Positions 16,253 to 24,826 of a DNA stretch of 64,000 nucleotides are shown here, piece by piece (position 1 is the first letter of the stretch; each line of letters opens with the position of its first letter). The notes under the pieces were generated by a model. The model made no database searches, was not told where the DNA came from, and worked only from the letters and a program-made list of their open reading frames with translations. The position numbers and the translations under genes are program-made. This stretch comes from Bradyrhizobium sp. CCBAU 53338 (GTDB lineage: Bacteria; Pseudomonadota; Alphaproteobacteria; Rhizobiales; Xanthobacteraceae), in the NCBI RefSeq assembly GCF_015291665.1, contig NZ_CP030048.1, forward strand, positions 6,076,001 through 6,140,000. Direction: 5' to 3'.

Positions 16253-16798
16253 CTAAAGCCCGAGGCACTCCCGGATATCCAGCATGCTGCGCCGGAGCCA
16301 CGTCTTCACCGTGTTGACGGGCGCTGCGAATTTCTCCGCCAATTGCTCGCGGCTCCAGCCGTTGTAGTAGGCGAGAAGCACGAGCCGCTGACGGTCCGGC
16401 TCGAGCCGACCGATACATTCCAGGAGCCGCTTCAATTCCTCGGACATCTCCCGGCGCGCCAGGGGATCGGGACTGTCGGCGGCGACCTCCATCGCCTGCG
16501 GTTCCTCCTCGAGCGAGGCTTCGGTCTTCTTGCGCACGACATCGATGGCGCGGTTGCGCGCGATCGACGCCATCCACGTGATCGGCGATGACAGCGTCGG
16601 ATTGAACTGGCCGGCGCTGTTCCAGATCTTGACGTAGGTCTCCTGAATGACCTCCTCCGCGAGATCCTGTCGGCGCAAGATACGCAGGACGACGCCGTAG
16701 AGTTTCGCGCGCGTGGCGGCGTAGAGGCGCTCGAACGCGGCCTGATCGCGCTTCGCCACCGCCTCAATCAGCCCGACCAGCTCTGCTGGCGTCAGCAT
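16253..16798 (-). CDS. ECF sigma-70 factor, SigK-like
   Basis: A 181-residue extracytoplasmic-function sigma factor. Region 2 spans about 14-95 and includes DLAEEVIQETYVKIW and ITWMASIARNRAIDVVRKK. Region 4 spans about 130-180 and includes the helix-turn-helix WSREQLAEKFAAPVNTVKTWLRR. It is followed by the RskA-like anti-sigma gene 82 bases downstream, the usual order for this pair. Members of this group often respond to envelope or oxidative stress. No flanking gene is an obvious target, so the regulon is likely elsewhere or limited to auto-regulation. Confidence 0.93.
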   Translation of the reverse strand: MLTPAELVGLIEAVAKRDQAAFERLYAATRAKLYGVVLRILRRQDLAEEVIQETYVKIWNSAGQFNPTLSSPITWMASIARNRAIDVVRKKTEASLEEEPQAMEVAADSPDPLARREMSEELKRLLECIGRLEPDRQRLVLLAYYNGWSREQLAEKFAAPVNTVKTWLRRSMLDIRECLGL

Positions 16799-16835
16799 TC
16801 AGCCCCCCAACGCGCGGCCCAGTCGCATCCCTCTA

Positions 16836-16943
16836 ACCTCTCCCCGACGGAGAGAGGTCGATTTGCGCAGCAAATCGGAGAGCTGACGGGAGACCGCAAC
16901 CCCTCACCCGGCGCTCCGCGCCGACCGCTCCCAAGGGAGAGGT
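16836..16943. repeat. cloverleaf-like palindromic intergenic repeat
   Basis: The outer arms are ACCTCTCCC (16836-16844) and GGGAGAGGT (16935-16943), a perfect 9-bp inverted repeat. Inside are CGATTTGC/GCAAATCG and CGGCGC/GCGCCG stems. The overall plan is like the element at 6970-7042, but the sequence differs. It lies upstream of the sigma gene and downstream of fliJ. Confidence 0.65.
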
Positions 16944-17043
16944 GGACACCGCCGTCGCTGGCACAGCATTCATTCCCGCTACCATAGCGCGCGGCCAAGC
17001 CCGTCACCAAGAGGCGGGGTGCCACGCTGTGGACAGCGCACGC

Positions 17044-17069
17044 AAAAACCCGGACCTTGCGGGTCCGGG
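17044..17069 (-). terminator. rho-independent terminator of the fliI-fliJ transcript
   Basis: Read on the minus strand, an 8-bp stem CCCGGACC/GGTCCGGG with a 5-base loop is followed immediately by TTTTT. It begins about 40 bases beyond the fliJ stop codon, the expected position for the end of the operon. Confidence 0.8.
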
Positions 17070-17106
17070 CTCGCAAATTCGCAAGGGTTTTGTCGCCGGC
17101 GGCCGC

Positions 17107-17526
17107 TTACGCGACGGCGCCGATCCGGGAACGCATCAAGCCGATGCTGTCGAGATCGGCCTGCTCGCGGGCATTTTCCTCGGCGCGCTCGCGGGCCTGG
17201 TCGCGCTCGTCCAGGAGCTCGACCTTCTTCAACTCCTCGAAGGCCTCGCCGAGCGCGGCCTTGGCTTCCTCGAGCTGGCCCTTCAGCTCGTCGGCCGAGC
17301 GGGTCAGGTTCTCGCGGCGCTGGATGGCGGCCTTGGCATAGGTCGGATAGGCGAAATGCGAGGGATCGTTGATCCCGGCGCGGTCCTGCTCGGTCTGGAT
17401 CTCGCGTTCAAGATCCACCGACATCCGCTGGAAGTCGGCGATCATGGACTCGATCTGGGCGACCCGGCGGCGCTTCTCGTCGACCTGAAACTTCTTCAGG
17501 CGGATGAGGGTATCACGTGACTTCAT
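17107..17526 (-). CDS. fliJ: flagellar export protein FliJ
   Basis: A 139-residue, almost fully helical protein with two long coiled-coil segments, the FliJ architecture. It starts MKSRDTLIRLKKFQVDEKRR, which resembles alphaproteobacterial FliJ. FliJ is the soluble stalk-like component that couples the FliI ATPase ring to the FlhA gate. It lies 121 bases downstream of fliI on the same strand and is followed by a rho-independent terminator, so the two form one unit. Identification rests on shape and gene order as well as the N-terminal pattern. Confidence 0.87.
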   Translation of the reverse strand: MKSRDTLIRLKKFQVDEKRRRVAQIESMIADFQRMSVDLEREIQTEQDRAGINDPSHFAYPTYAKAAIQRRENLTRSADELKGQLEEAKAALGEAFEELKKVELLDERDQARERAEENAREQADLDSIGLMRSRIGAVA

Positions 17527-17647
17527 CGACTCGTACTCCCCAGAAGTCCCTTGGCTGCACGTGGGACGGCACCGGTCTCCCCACAGGCCCCGTTAAGGCC
17601 AAGACCGGCTCTACTACTCTGTGGGATCGGATGATGACGGGACAAAG

Positions 17648-18973
17648 TTAGCGTTCCGTTTCCAAATTCCCGAGGATTTGCGCCAACTGGCGGTAGCCGT
17701 CCGCAAGTGATGCATTTTCGTCCTTGCGCTGGCGCAGGAACGCCTCCAGCGGCTCGTGCAGGCGGATCGCCTCGTCGACCTCGGGGCTGGAGCCGGCCCG
17801 ATAGGCCCCCAGCCGGATCAACTCCTCCATGTCGGCGTAGGTCGCCATCACCGCCCGTGCTTTCTGGATGGTCGGCCAGAACTGCGGGTCGGCCGATTTC
17901 GGCATGGTGCGGGAGACGGATTTGAGAATGTTGATGGCGGGGTAGCGGCCGCGCTCGGCGATCGAGCGCTGCATCACGATATGGCCGTCGAGGATGCCGC
18001 GGACGGCGTCCGCGATAGGCTCGTTGTGATCGTCGCCGTCGACCAGCACCGTGAAGATCGCGGTGATGGCGCCCTCGCCGAGGCCCGGGCCGGCGCGCTC
18101 CAGCAGCTTCGGCAGCTCGGTGAAGACGGTCGGCGTGTAGCCCTTGGCGGTCGGCGGCTCGCCGGCGGACAGGCCGATCTCGCGCTGGGCCATGGCGAAG
18201 CGCGTCACCGAATCCATCAGGCAGAGCACATCCTGGCCCTCGTCGCGAAAATATTCGGCGACCGCGAGCGTGAGATACGCGGCCTGCCGCCTCATCAAGG
18301 CCGGCTCGTCGGAGGTCGCGACCACCACGACGGAGCGCGCCAGCCCCTCCTCGCCGAGATCGTCCTGCAGGAATTCCTGCACCTCGCGGCCGCGTTCGCC
18401 GATCAGGCCGATGACGCTGACGGCGGCATCGACGTTGCGCGCCAGCATCGACAGCAGCACCGATTTGCCGACGCCGGAGCCGGCGAAGATGCCCATGCGC
18501 TGGCCGCGGCAGCAGGTGAGAAAGGTGTTCATCGCGCGCACGCCGAGATCGAGCGGCGCGCCCACGCGCTTGCGCGAATGCGCCGGCGGCGGCGAATTGC
18601 GATACGGCATCGGCGAAGCGCCTTGCGGCAACGGCCCCTTGCCGTCGATCGGCTCGCCCAGCGCATTGACGACGCGGCCGAGCCAGGCGGCCGACGGACG
18701 TACCAGATTGGCCGCGTTGGCGATGACGGCCTTGCAGCCGCGACGCACGCCGTCGAGGCCGGCGAACGGCATCACGACGGCGTTGTTGCCGGAGAAGCCG
18801 ATCACCTCGCAGGGGATCGACCGGTTGGCGCCGGTCTCGATCACGAGCCGCGCGCCGACCGACATCGCGTGGATCGGGCCGGCCACCTCGACCATCAGGC
18901 CGCGAACGCCGACGACACGGCCGTAGATATTGACGCCGTCGATATCGCCGATCTGTTCGGCAAGGGCTTTCAT
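17648..18973 (-). CDS. fliI: flagellum-specific ATPase FliI
   Basis: A 441-residue ATPase of the F1-beta/FliI/YscN family that energises the flagellar type III export apparatus. The Walker A motif is at about residues 164-171 (AGSGVGKS). A Walker B-like segment is [17 protein letters not shown], the FliI/YscN signature region, and [14 protein letters not shown] is also typical. The N-terminal beta-barrel domain covers about 10-85. The ATG at 18973 fits the usual length. Upstream lies a CtrA-like box at 19078-19093, in the region shared with divergent ctrA. Confidence 0.96.
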   Translation of the reverse strand: MKALAEQIGDIDGVNIYGRVVGVRGLMVEVAGPIHAMSVGARLVIETGANRSIPCEVIGFSGNNAVVMPFAGLDGVRRGCKAVIANAANLVRPSAAWLGRVVNALGEPIDGKGPLPQGASPMPYRNSPPPAHSRKRVGAPLDLGVRAMNTFLTCCRGQRMGIFAGSGVGKSVLLSMLARNVDAAVSVIGLIGERGREVQEFLQDDLGEEGLARSVVVVATSDEPALMRRQAAYLTLAVAEYFRDEGQDVLCLMDSVTRFAMAQREIGLSAGEPPTAKGYTPTVFTELPKLLERAGPGLGEGAITAIFTVLVDGDDHNEPIADAVRGILDGHIVMQRSIAERGRYPAINILKSVSRTMPKSADPQFWPTIQKARAVMATYADMEELIRLGAYRAGSSPEVDEAIRLHEPLEAFLRQRKDENASLADGYRQLAQILGNLETER

Positions 18974-19077
18974 CGAGAGAGCGCCTTCATGAGAGGGCCT
19001 TCATTAAGGTGGACCGCCTTCGATATCCGGGCCTTCGCGGCGAAACCCTTAAATTTCGCCATATTTCTGAACGCCGC

Positions 19078-19093
19078 TTAACTTCGTGTTTAC
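19078..19093. promoter_or_regulatory. putative CtrA box in the fliI-ctrA intergenic region
   Basis: TTAA, seven bases, then TTTAC: one mismatch from TTAA-N7-TTAAC. It is 105 bases upstream of the fliI ATG and 315 bases upstream of the ctrA ATG, so fliI is the nearer target. Confidence 0.5.
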
Positions 19094-19136
19094 CCGCATC
19101 ATTAATCATTGCGTCACTGTCTTTGTGACTGAGCGT

Positions 19137-19328
19137 GACTCCCCTTCAGAAGAAGGCTGAGTCGCGGGAGTCGGTTAGGCCCGTCTCTTAAAGTGGAACT
19201 TGAACGGAGCCGGATAACGAAAGCTGCTTCGCGCGCAAGACCTTAGGGCGATTCGACAAAAATTGCACCGGGGGGACTTGCGTTCCAGAATCAGGATTTG
19301 TTAACCATCTGTTGTCAGGATCCGAATC
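19137..19328. promoter_or_regulatory. ctrA promoter region with six GANTC sites and a TTAACCAT motif
   Basis: GANTC, the CcrM methylation target, occurs six times in 192 bases: 19137-19141, 19159-19163, 19168-19172, 19250-19254, 19288-19292 and 19324-19328. TTAACCAT lies at 19301-19308, and the same TTAA is followed seven bases later by TTGTC, a weak CtrA-box match. In Caulobacter, ctrA transcription depends on a GANTC near its promoter and on CtrA feedback, so this arrangement fits an autoregulated, methylation-timed promoter. No -35/-10 pair was assigned. Confidence 0.6.
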
Positions 19329-19407
19329 AGTTGTTCAAAGGCGTTTTGTTGAGTGCCGCGAATGCGGCCGACCTGACGCCCAGGAGCGGCGACTATGGGG
19401 AACTGGC

Positions 19408-20109
19408 ATGCGCGTTTTGCTGATTGAAGATGACAGCGCCGTCGCGCAGTCGATCGAGCTGATGCTGAAGTCTGAGAGCTTCAACGTCTACACGACCGAT
19501 TTGGGGGAAGAAGGCGTCGATCTCGGTAAATTATACGATTACGACATTATCCTTCTCGACCTCAACCTGCCGGACATGTCGGGCTACGACGTGCTCAAGC
19601 AGCTTCGGGTTTCCAAGATCAAGACACCGATCCTGATCCTCTCCGGCCTCGCCGGCATCGAGGACAAGGTCAAGGGTCTCGGCGTCGGCGCCGACGACTA
19701 CATGACCAAACCCTTCCACAAGGACGAGCTGGTTGCCCGCATCCACGCGATCGTGCGCCGCTCCAAGGGTCATGCCCAGTCGGTCATCCAGACCGGCGAC
19801 CTCGTCGTCAACCTCGACACCAAGACGGTCGAAGTCGGCGGCCAGCGCGTGCACCTGACCGGCAAGGAGTACCAGATGCTGGAGCTGCTCTCGCTCCGCA
19901 AGGGTACGACCCTCACCAAGGAAATGTTCCTCAACCACCTCTATGGCGGCATGGACGAGCCCGAGCTGAAGATCATCGACGTCTTCATCTGCAAGCTCCG
20001 CAAGAAGCTCGCCAACGCATCCGAGGGACGCAACTTCATCGAGACCGTGTGGGGCCGCGGCTACGTGCTGCGCGAGCCGCACGAGGCCGACGAGCGCATC
20101 CCCGCCTGA
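19408..20109 (+). CDS. ctrA: cell cycle response regulator CtrA
   Basis: A 233-residue OmpR-type response regulator. The receiver domain (1-120) has acidic residues E7/D8/D9, the phosphoacceptor Asp51 and the Lys of MTKPFHKDE. The C-terminal winged helix (about 125-225) contains [20 protein letters not shown] and [19 protein letters not shown], which match CtrA closely. CtrA controls cell division, replication, motility and envelope genes in alphaproteobacteria, and is phosphorylated through CckA and ChpT. The ATG at 19408 restores the canonical MRVLLIEDD start. It is followed by a strong terminator. Confidence 0.97.
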   Translation: MRVLLIEDDSAVAQSIELMLKSESFNVYTTDLGEEGVDLGKLYDYDIILLDLNLPDMSGYDVLKQLRVSKIKTPILILSGLAGIEDKVKGLGVGADDYMTKPFHKDELVARIHAIVRRSKGHAQSVIQTGDLVVNLDTKTVEVGGQRVHLTGKEYQMLELLSLRKGTTLTKEMFLNHLYGGMDEPELKIIDVFICKLRKKLANASEGRNFIETVWGRGYVLREPHEADERIPA

Positions 20110-20160
20110 TCCCTGGGTTTACGCCGCGAGCCTTTGTCGGGCTCGCTCCTCCCAGCCTGG

Positions 20161-20193
20161 ACCCCGCCGCAAATGGCGGGGTTTTGTTTTTTT
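20161..20193 (+). terminator. rho-independent terminator of ctrA
   Basis: The 8-bp stem ACCCCGCC (20161-20168) with GGCGGGGT (20175-20182) and a 6-base loop is followed by a T-rich tract to 20193. A second hairpin, GCGAGCC/GGCTCGC (20126-20146), lies just upstream. Confidence 0.9.
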
Positions 20194-20202
20194 GGGGCGT
20201 GG

Positions 20203-21786
20203 TCAGGCGCCCGCGAGCATTGGGCTGGCCATAACCGCGTTCCTGACCGGAACGCGCGATGCCGCCTCGCGCAGCCAGGCGATCAACGCGTAGCCGATGA
20301 TGAATCCGAACGCGAAGGTCGGCAGCACGAAGGACCAGAAGAACGTCCAGCCGGAGACGTTGTCGACGACCTCCATCACAGGCATCGGGCTGACCTGGTG
20401 GATGGCCAGCAGCAACCACAGCAGCACCGTCATGCCGCCACCGAAGACGAGGCCATCGCGCATCCGCCGCGTCTTCCGCGACCGCCTGCCCCAGGTCGAG
20501 TCCTGCACCAGGAGCGCCGCCATCGCCGCGATTCCCCAGGGGAAGATCAGGAGCGGCAATTCGTGCAGGACCACGTCGAGATAGGGCTTCTGCGGGAACT
20601 GGTAGAAGTCGAACGCCGCCTGGACGGGGAGAAGGATCAGGGCACTCCAGAGGCCGACCGTCAGGATGAAGCCGATTGGCAGCCGGCCGAAAATGGTCTC
20701 GTTCGCGAACGCGTATTGCCGCTTGAAATAATAGACCAGCCAGAAGTTCACGATCAGGTACAGGGGCGTCATCAGCAGCGTCCGCATCATGCCGACATAT
20801 TGGTCTCCGGGCATGTGGACGATCTTGCCTGAGCCGAGCAGCCATGCGAGGCACCAGACGAAGCCGAAGCCCGCCGCGACCGCGACAAATTTCGCGATGC
20901 CGGGCGGAGCCGGCTCCAGCGTGAAGCCGATCGCCCCGAGCCTCTGCCTGCTGCGCCCGAGCGTCCATTCGCCGGCGAGCGCGGCGCGCGCTGCGAACAG
21001 CAGCAGATTGTTGAGCAGGGAATCCATGTCCTTGCGCAGATCCTCCAGCATGCATCCGGCCGCGGTCTGGGCCGCGAGTTGAAGCTGGCTGACCACGGTG
21101 TGGCGGGTCGAGAGCTTGTCGAGCGCCTGCCAGTCGTCAGGCTCGACATGGCTGTCCTCCATGATCGCACCGTAGATCTCGGCGCTGCTCTTGAGCACGC
21201 GGACGGTGCGGAAGCAGAGCGAATCGTAGACCGCGAGCAGCTCCGCATAGAGATCGGAATTGCGCTCCATGAAGGCATCATGATCGGCGGCCCAGCGCTC
21301 GAAATGGAGCATCAGCGCCGAGATCTTGAGGAAGCGCGACTGGATCGCGGTCGATTGCGTGGCGCGGAAATCGTCGACCTGGTAGCCGACCCTGGACAGC
21401 TTGCGCTGAAGGCTCGGCATGTCGTCCGGACCGACCTGGAACGGAGCTGCAGCCAGCGCGTCGCGCAGGGCGAACGCGCTGACGGGAATGCCGGCCAGCT
21501 CCTGACAGAATTTCCGCCACACCTTCGGCGCGACGGGAATCAGCCAGGCGAACATCAGCAGCCAGACCGCGGCGAGCGGCGAGAGCTTGCCGGGAAGAAC
21601 GGCATAGACCACCAGGAACGGCGTGGTGAAGACGGCAAGGCCGAACAGAAACAGCGGCCGCGTCGTGAACGAGCGGGTGCCTTTCAGCGTGTGAAACCTG
21701 AACCAGTAGAACAGCACGACCAGAAGCGGTCCGCCGAACGATTCGAAGATCGCATTCAGTGGTTCTACGACTTGAGCAAGCGACAC
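20203..21786 (-). CDS. nine-helix membrane protein paired with CHAT protease, function unknown
   Basis: A 527-residue integral membrane protein that I do not recognise. Three N-terminal hydrophobic segments (about 15-31, 44-64, 69-89) are followed by a 200-residue, mostly helical soluble domain (about 91-290). Six more hydrophobic segments follow (about 298-318, 335-354, 371-392, 405-427, 446-464, 480-505). It starts 76 bases after the end of the CHAT-protease gene on the same strand, so the two are likely one operon. By analogy with other CHAT systems it could be a substrate or membrane effector, but this is inference. It is convergent with ctrA. Confidence 0.75.
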   Translation of the reverse strand: MSLAQVVEPLNAIFESFGGPLLVVLFYWFRFHTLKGTRSFTTRPLFLFGLAVFTTPFLVVYAVLPGKLSPLAAVWLLMFAWLIPVAPKVWRKFCQELAGIPVSAFALRDALAAAPFQVGPDDMPSLQRKLSRVGYQVDDFRATQSTAIQSRFLKISALMLHFERWAADHDAFMERNSDLYAELLAVYDSLCFRTVRVLKSSAEIYGAIMEDSHVEPDDWQALDKLSTRHTVVSQLQLAAQTAAGCMLEDLRKDMDSLLNNLLLFAARAALAGEWTLGRSRQRLGAIGFTLEPAPPGIAKFVAVAAGFGFVWCLAWLLGSGKIVHMPGDQYVGMMRTLLMTPLYLIVNFWLVYYFKRQYAFANETIFGRLPIGFILTVGLWSALILLPVQAAFDFYQFPQKPYLDVVLHELPLLIFPWGIAAMAALLVQDSTWGRRSRKTRRMRDGLVFGGGMTVLLWLLLAIHQVSPMPVMEVVDNVSGWTFFWSFVLPTFAFGFIIGYALIAWLREAASRVPVRNAVMASPMLAGA

Positions 21787-21862
21787 GATGAACTCCTATT
21801 GCTAGGGTTCGCTGTTGAAAGGCGCACCGGACAAAGCGGCATCCGGCGACCGGCGTGAAGCG

Positions 21863-23680
21863 TCACGCAGCCTGGGCAACCATCTTGGCCTTCTGGACCA
21901 GGAGATCGATATTGTCCGGGGCCAGCGCAATCGCGCTGTCCATATCGTTCTGGGCCTTCACCACGTCCTTGATCTGGGCGTAGGCATTGGCCCGCGACAC
22001 CAGATATTTCGGCTCGTTCTCGTTGGTCGCGATCGCCGTGCCGAAGGCCTTGATCGCCTCCTCGACATAGCCGCGCTTGTCGTCGGTGCCGGCGGCCGTC
22101 ATGCTGACGATGCCCTTGATCCAGTAGAACTCCGCGTTCTTCGGCTTGAGCTTGATCGCCTCGGTGATGTCGCTCAGCGCGTTCTCGTAGAGACCGACCG
22201 TCACGTTGAAATTTGCTCTTCGCACGAAATACTCCGGCTTGGCCGGATCGAGCTTGAGCATGTAGGCGAAGCTCGCGGCGGCCTTCGGGATCTGCTTCTG
22301 CTTGTGTTGAAGCGTGCCGAGATCGAAATAGACCTTTGCGAGCCGGGTCGACAGTTCGGCATCGTCGGCGAGGAGGCCGTGCAACTCCTGCCCGCGCCGG
22401 GTCAAGTCCTCCAGCGCCTCGACCGTCGTCGGGGCAATCAGCAGCGCCTCCATGAAGTCATCGCGGCGCTGTTGCAGCATCTCCTTCGAGGGGCGCGCCG
22501 CCTCGGGTGGAGCGACCGGCGGCTGCGGCGCTTCGACGTCGAAGATCCGGCCGTCCGGCGAGCGCATGTAGAGGACGGGAATTCCCCACTCGACGCGCGA
22601 CTTCTCCTGGATGAATTTGCGCGCGAGCGTCACCGCGTCGTCGATCGGCCGGTTGCCGGCGAGCGCCGCGTAAAATCCCTCCGACATCGAGATCGCGGCG
22701 TTGTCGGTGATCGGAAACTGCATCGCCACCACGGCGGGCAGCCATCCCGTCTTCATCAGCCCGATCGCCGGATTGCCGAAGCGGTCGCCGACGTTGATCC
22801 TGGCGCTCTCGCAGCAATTGAGCACGATCAGGCGCAGGCTGCGCTTTGCTCCCGTCAGCATCATCGCGAGGTCGGTTGCGAACTTCTTCACCGGCTTGCC
22901 GTCCTCGTCGACCATGACGACGAAGCCGCTAGCGCCGGCGCCGGGCGAGGCTTCCTCGACGCCGCCATGCCCGATGAAGTGGAAGATGTGCCAGTCGCCT
23001 TCCAGGAGCTTCTTCATCAGGTCTTTGCCGGTGCCGCCGGGGACCCACTGGAAATCGACCTTGCCTTCGTGCTGGAGCGCATCGATGCCCTTGTTGATGC
23101 GGTCGCGCTCCTTGACGACGTTGAGCTTCGGCCATTCGCTGGTCGAGGGATCGGAGATCATGCCGAGGATGCGCAGCGGTCCCTTGACGCCCATCCGGCT
23201 GACGCCGCCGGCCGTCTCGAGATAGCGCACGATGGGGCGCGTGAGGCTGACGAAGCCCGGCATGTCGTCTTCGTCGTAGAGATATTCCCAGGGCAGTCCG
23301 GCGAGATCGGCCGACTCGATGCGCAGCTTGATCCTCAGATCCTGCGCCGCGCCCTTGCTGCGCTCGTAGATCCGCTGGATCGAGGGCACGTCGGTGAAGA
23401 CGCTGCGAAACACACCGCGGCCGAAATCGCGCAGCACCTGCTCGCCGCGCGTGGTCGGGCCCTGGCGGTTCTTCTCGTCGATCTCGAGCACGGCATTTTC
23501 CAGCTCGCCGCGCAGCTTCGCCAGTTCACCGGGCGCCGAGAACCAGAACTTCACCTGGCTCTTCGGCGCCTCGCCGGCCGGCGACCTGACGACCCGGCCG
23601 TAATATTGCTGAGGACCGCCGCCCGCCGGCAGATCGGAGCCGATCTCGAGCTCGAAATCTTCGTATTCGGCAACAGGCAT
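21863..23680 (-). CDS. CHAT domain caspase-like protease with C-terminal TPR repeats
   Basis: A 605-residue cytoplasmic protein with no signal peptide. The CHAT domain spans about 115-380. The probable catalytic pair is His238 in HFIGHGG and Cys290 in LNCCESA. The N-terminal 110 residues are unassigned. After a Pro-rich linker (385-400), the C-terminal 200 residues contain about four tetratricopeptide repeats, such as AKVYFDLGTLQHKQKQIPKA. CHAT proteases are clan CD relatives of caspase and separase and often act in bacterial conflict systems. I chose the ATG at 23680 because GAGG precedes it. It is upstream of the membrane-protein gene. Confidence 0.88.
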   Translation of the reverse strand: MPVAEYEDFELEIGSDLPAGGGPQQYYGRVVRSPAGEAPKSQVKFWFSAPGELAKLRGELENAVLEIDEKNRQGPTTRGEQVLRDFGRGVFRSVFTDVPSIQRIYERSKGAAQDLRIKLRIESADLAGLPWEYLYDEDDMPGFVSLTRPIVRYLETAGGVSRMGVKGPLRILGMISDPSTSEWPKLNVVKERDRINKGIDALQHEGKVDFQWVPGGTGKDLMKKLLEGDWHIFHFIGHGGVEEASPGAGASGFVVMVDEDGKPVKKFATDLAMMLTGAKRSLRLIVLNCCESARINVGDRFGNPAIGLMKTGWLPAVVAMQFPITDNAAISMSEGFYAALAGNRPIDDAVTLARKFIQEKSRVEWGIPVLYMRSPDGRIFDVEAPQPPVAPPEAARPSKEMLQQRRDDFMEALLIAPTTVEALEDLTRRGQELHGLLADDAELSTRLAKVYFDLGTLQHKQKQIPKAAASFAYMLKLDPAKPEYFVRRANFNVTVGLYENALSDITEAIKLKPKNAEFYWIKGIVSMTAAGTDDKRGYVEEAIKAFGTAIATNENEPKYLVSRANAYAQIKDVVKAQNDMDSAIALAPDNIDLLVQKAKMVAQAA

Positions 23681-23953
23681 TTTGAGCCTCACTCAACAAT
23701 GTCTTGATCTGGACGAAGCATCCCTCGAATGAGCGCGGCCGATCGAAATGAGGGCGGCCGTAGAACAATGGCTCAGTTTATCACACACAACCTCGAGACG
23801 CATTTGTGAAGCATGTCTCATCCGGCCCGAAAATTTGTGCGGTGCGCGGGTACGTCGCAGAGCGGGCTTGTTTCTGGGGATCGAACCTGTCGGCCCGCTG
23901 CGGCGACTAAGCGATCGTGCCAGAATTCGCCGGCGCCAAGGTTGGACCTCCCC

Positions 23954-24358
23954 ATGATCCTGCAATCGCTCGCCGGCCTGCCCGCCTTCCTGGTCTATTT
24001 CTGCACCGGGCTGATCGCGATAGTGGCATATCTGCTGGTCTACACGCGGATCACGCCGCACAACGAGTTCCAGCTGATCCGGGACAACGATCCTGCCGCA
24101 GCGATCGCGCTCGGCCTCAGCCTGCTCGGCTTCGTAGCGCCGCTGTTCAGCGCGATCGCACATTCCGCCAATGTGCTGGACTGCCTGGTCTGGGCCTTCA
24201 TCGCCCTGATCGTGCAGGTCGCGGTTTTCTATATCGTGAAAATCCCGGTGCCGAACCTGTCGGGACGGATCGCCGCCGGCGAGCTCGCGCCCGCCATCTG
24301 GCTCGGCCTGTCCTCGCTCGCAGCCGGCCTGCTGAACGCCGCCTGCATGATCTACTGA
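23954..24358 (+). CDS. DUF350 domain-containing membrane protein (YjfL-like)
   Basis: A 134-residue protein with four hydrophobic segments (about 10-30, 51-72, 77-97, 112-132), matching the DUF350 family represented by E. coli YjfL. The loop after the first helix carries RITPHNEFQLIRDNDPAAAIALG, the conserved part of the family. In E. coli, yjfL sits with yjfM and yjfC, the last being glutathionylspermidine-synthase-like; the same gene types follow here. The next start codon is two bases after its stop, so they are translationally linked. Function is unknown. The ribosome-binding site is weak. Confidence 0.85.
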   Translation: MILQSLAGLPAFLVYFCTGLIAIVAYLLVYTRITPHNEFQLIRDNDPAAAIALGLSLLGFVAPLFSAIAHSANVLDCLVWAFIALIVQVAVFYIVKIPVPNLSGRIAAGELAPAIWLGLSSLAAGLLNAACMIY

Positions 24359-24359
24359 T

Positions 24360-24764
24360 ATGGCCGCCAAGCCTCCCACCAAGGATTTCGGCAAGCGCAG
24401 GCCCGCCCCCGTGCCGCCGGCCCCGCGCGAACCGGTGAAGCGCTCGGGCCATGTCGCGCTGCTGGTGATGGGCACCATCGCGGTGGGCAGCACCGCCTTC
24501 ATGCTGATGCCGCGGCAGGCTTGCGATCCCGCGCCTGCCGGGACGACGCCTCCCGGCGCAACGACGCCGGCACCGGCGACCACCAACTGCAGCAGCAGCA
24601 GCCGCAGCTCATCAGGCAGTTCGCACTGGTCGTCGCGATCGAGCTTCTACAGCAGCGACTCCTCAAGTCATTCCTCGTCGGGTGGATCGCCTGAAGGGGG
24701 CTCCGGCGGCGTCACTCGTGGCGGCTTCGGCTCGTTTGCACACGCCTTTTCGGGCGGCAGCTGA
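24360..24764 (+). CDS. Ser-rich membrane-anchored protein of the YjfLMC-like cassette
   Basis: A 134-residue protein with a basic, Pro-rich N-terminus and one hydrophobic segment (about 31-50). A low-complexity tail follows: Thr/Pro/Ala-rich, then about 45 residues dominated by Ser, ending Gly-rich. Two Cys (55 and 76) flank the Thr/Pro stretch. Its position between DUF350 and the ATP-grasp enzyme is that of yjfM (DUF1190), but sequence similarity is limited and I do not assign the family. The tail is probably exported and surface- or periplasm-exposed. Confidence 0.72.
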   Translation: MAAKPPTKDFGKRRPAPVPPAPREPVKRSGHVALLVMGTIAVGSTAFMLMPRQACDPAPAGTTPPGATTPAPATTNCSSSSRSSSGSSHWSSRSSFYSSDSSSHSSSGGSPEGGSGGVTRGGFGSFAHAFSGGS

Positions 24765-24826
24765 CGCGCGCGGTTTTGAATTCAACGCCGCGCGCCGGTC
24801 TGCTTTAAAAGCGCGCGGAAGGACAC

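Noticed and set aside
17756..19081. Open frame antisense to fliI
   Set aside because: FliI has Walker motifs in frame on the minus strand. The antisense product is His/Asp/Arg-rich and has no domain.
21815..23707. 630-codon plus-strand frame antisense to the CHAT gene
   Set aside because: The CHAT gene has catalytic motifs, TPR repeats and a ribosome-binding site. The antisense frame has none and shows shadow composition.
24580..24700. AGC-rich repeat as a regulatory or microsatellite tract
   Set aside because: It encodes the Ser-rich tail of the 134-residue membrane protein in frame.
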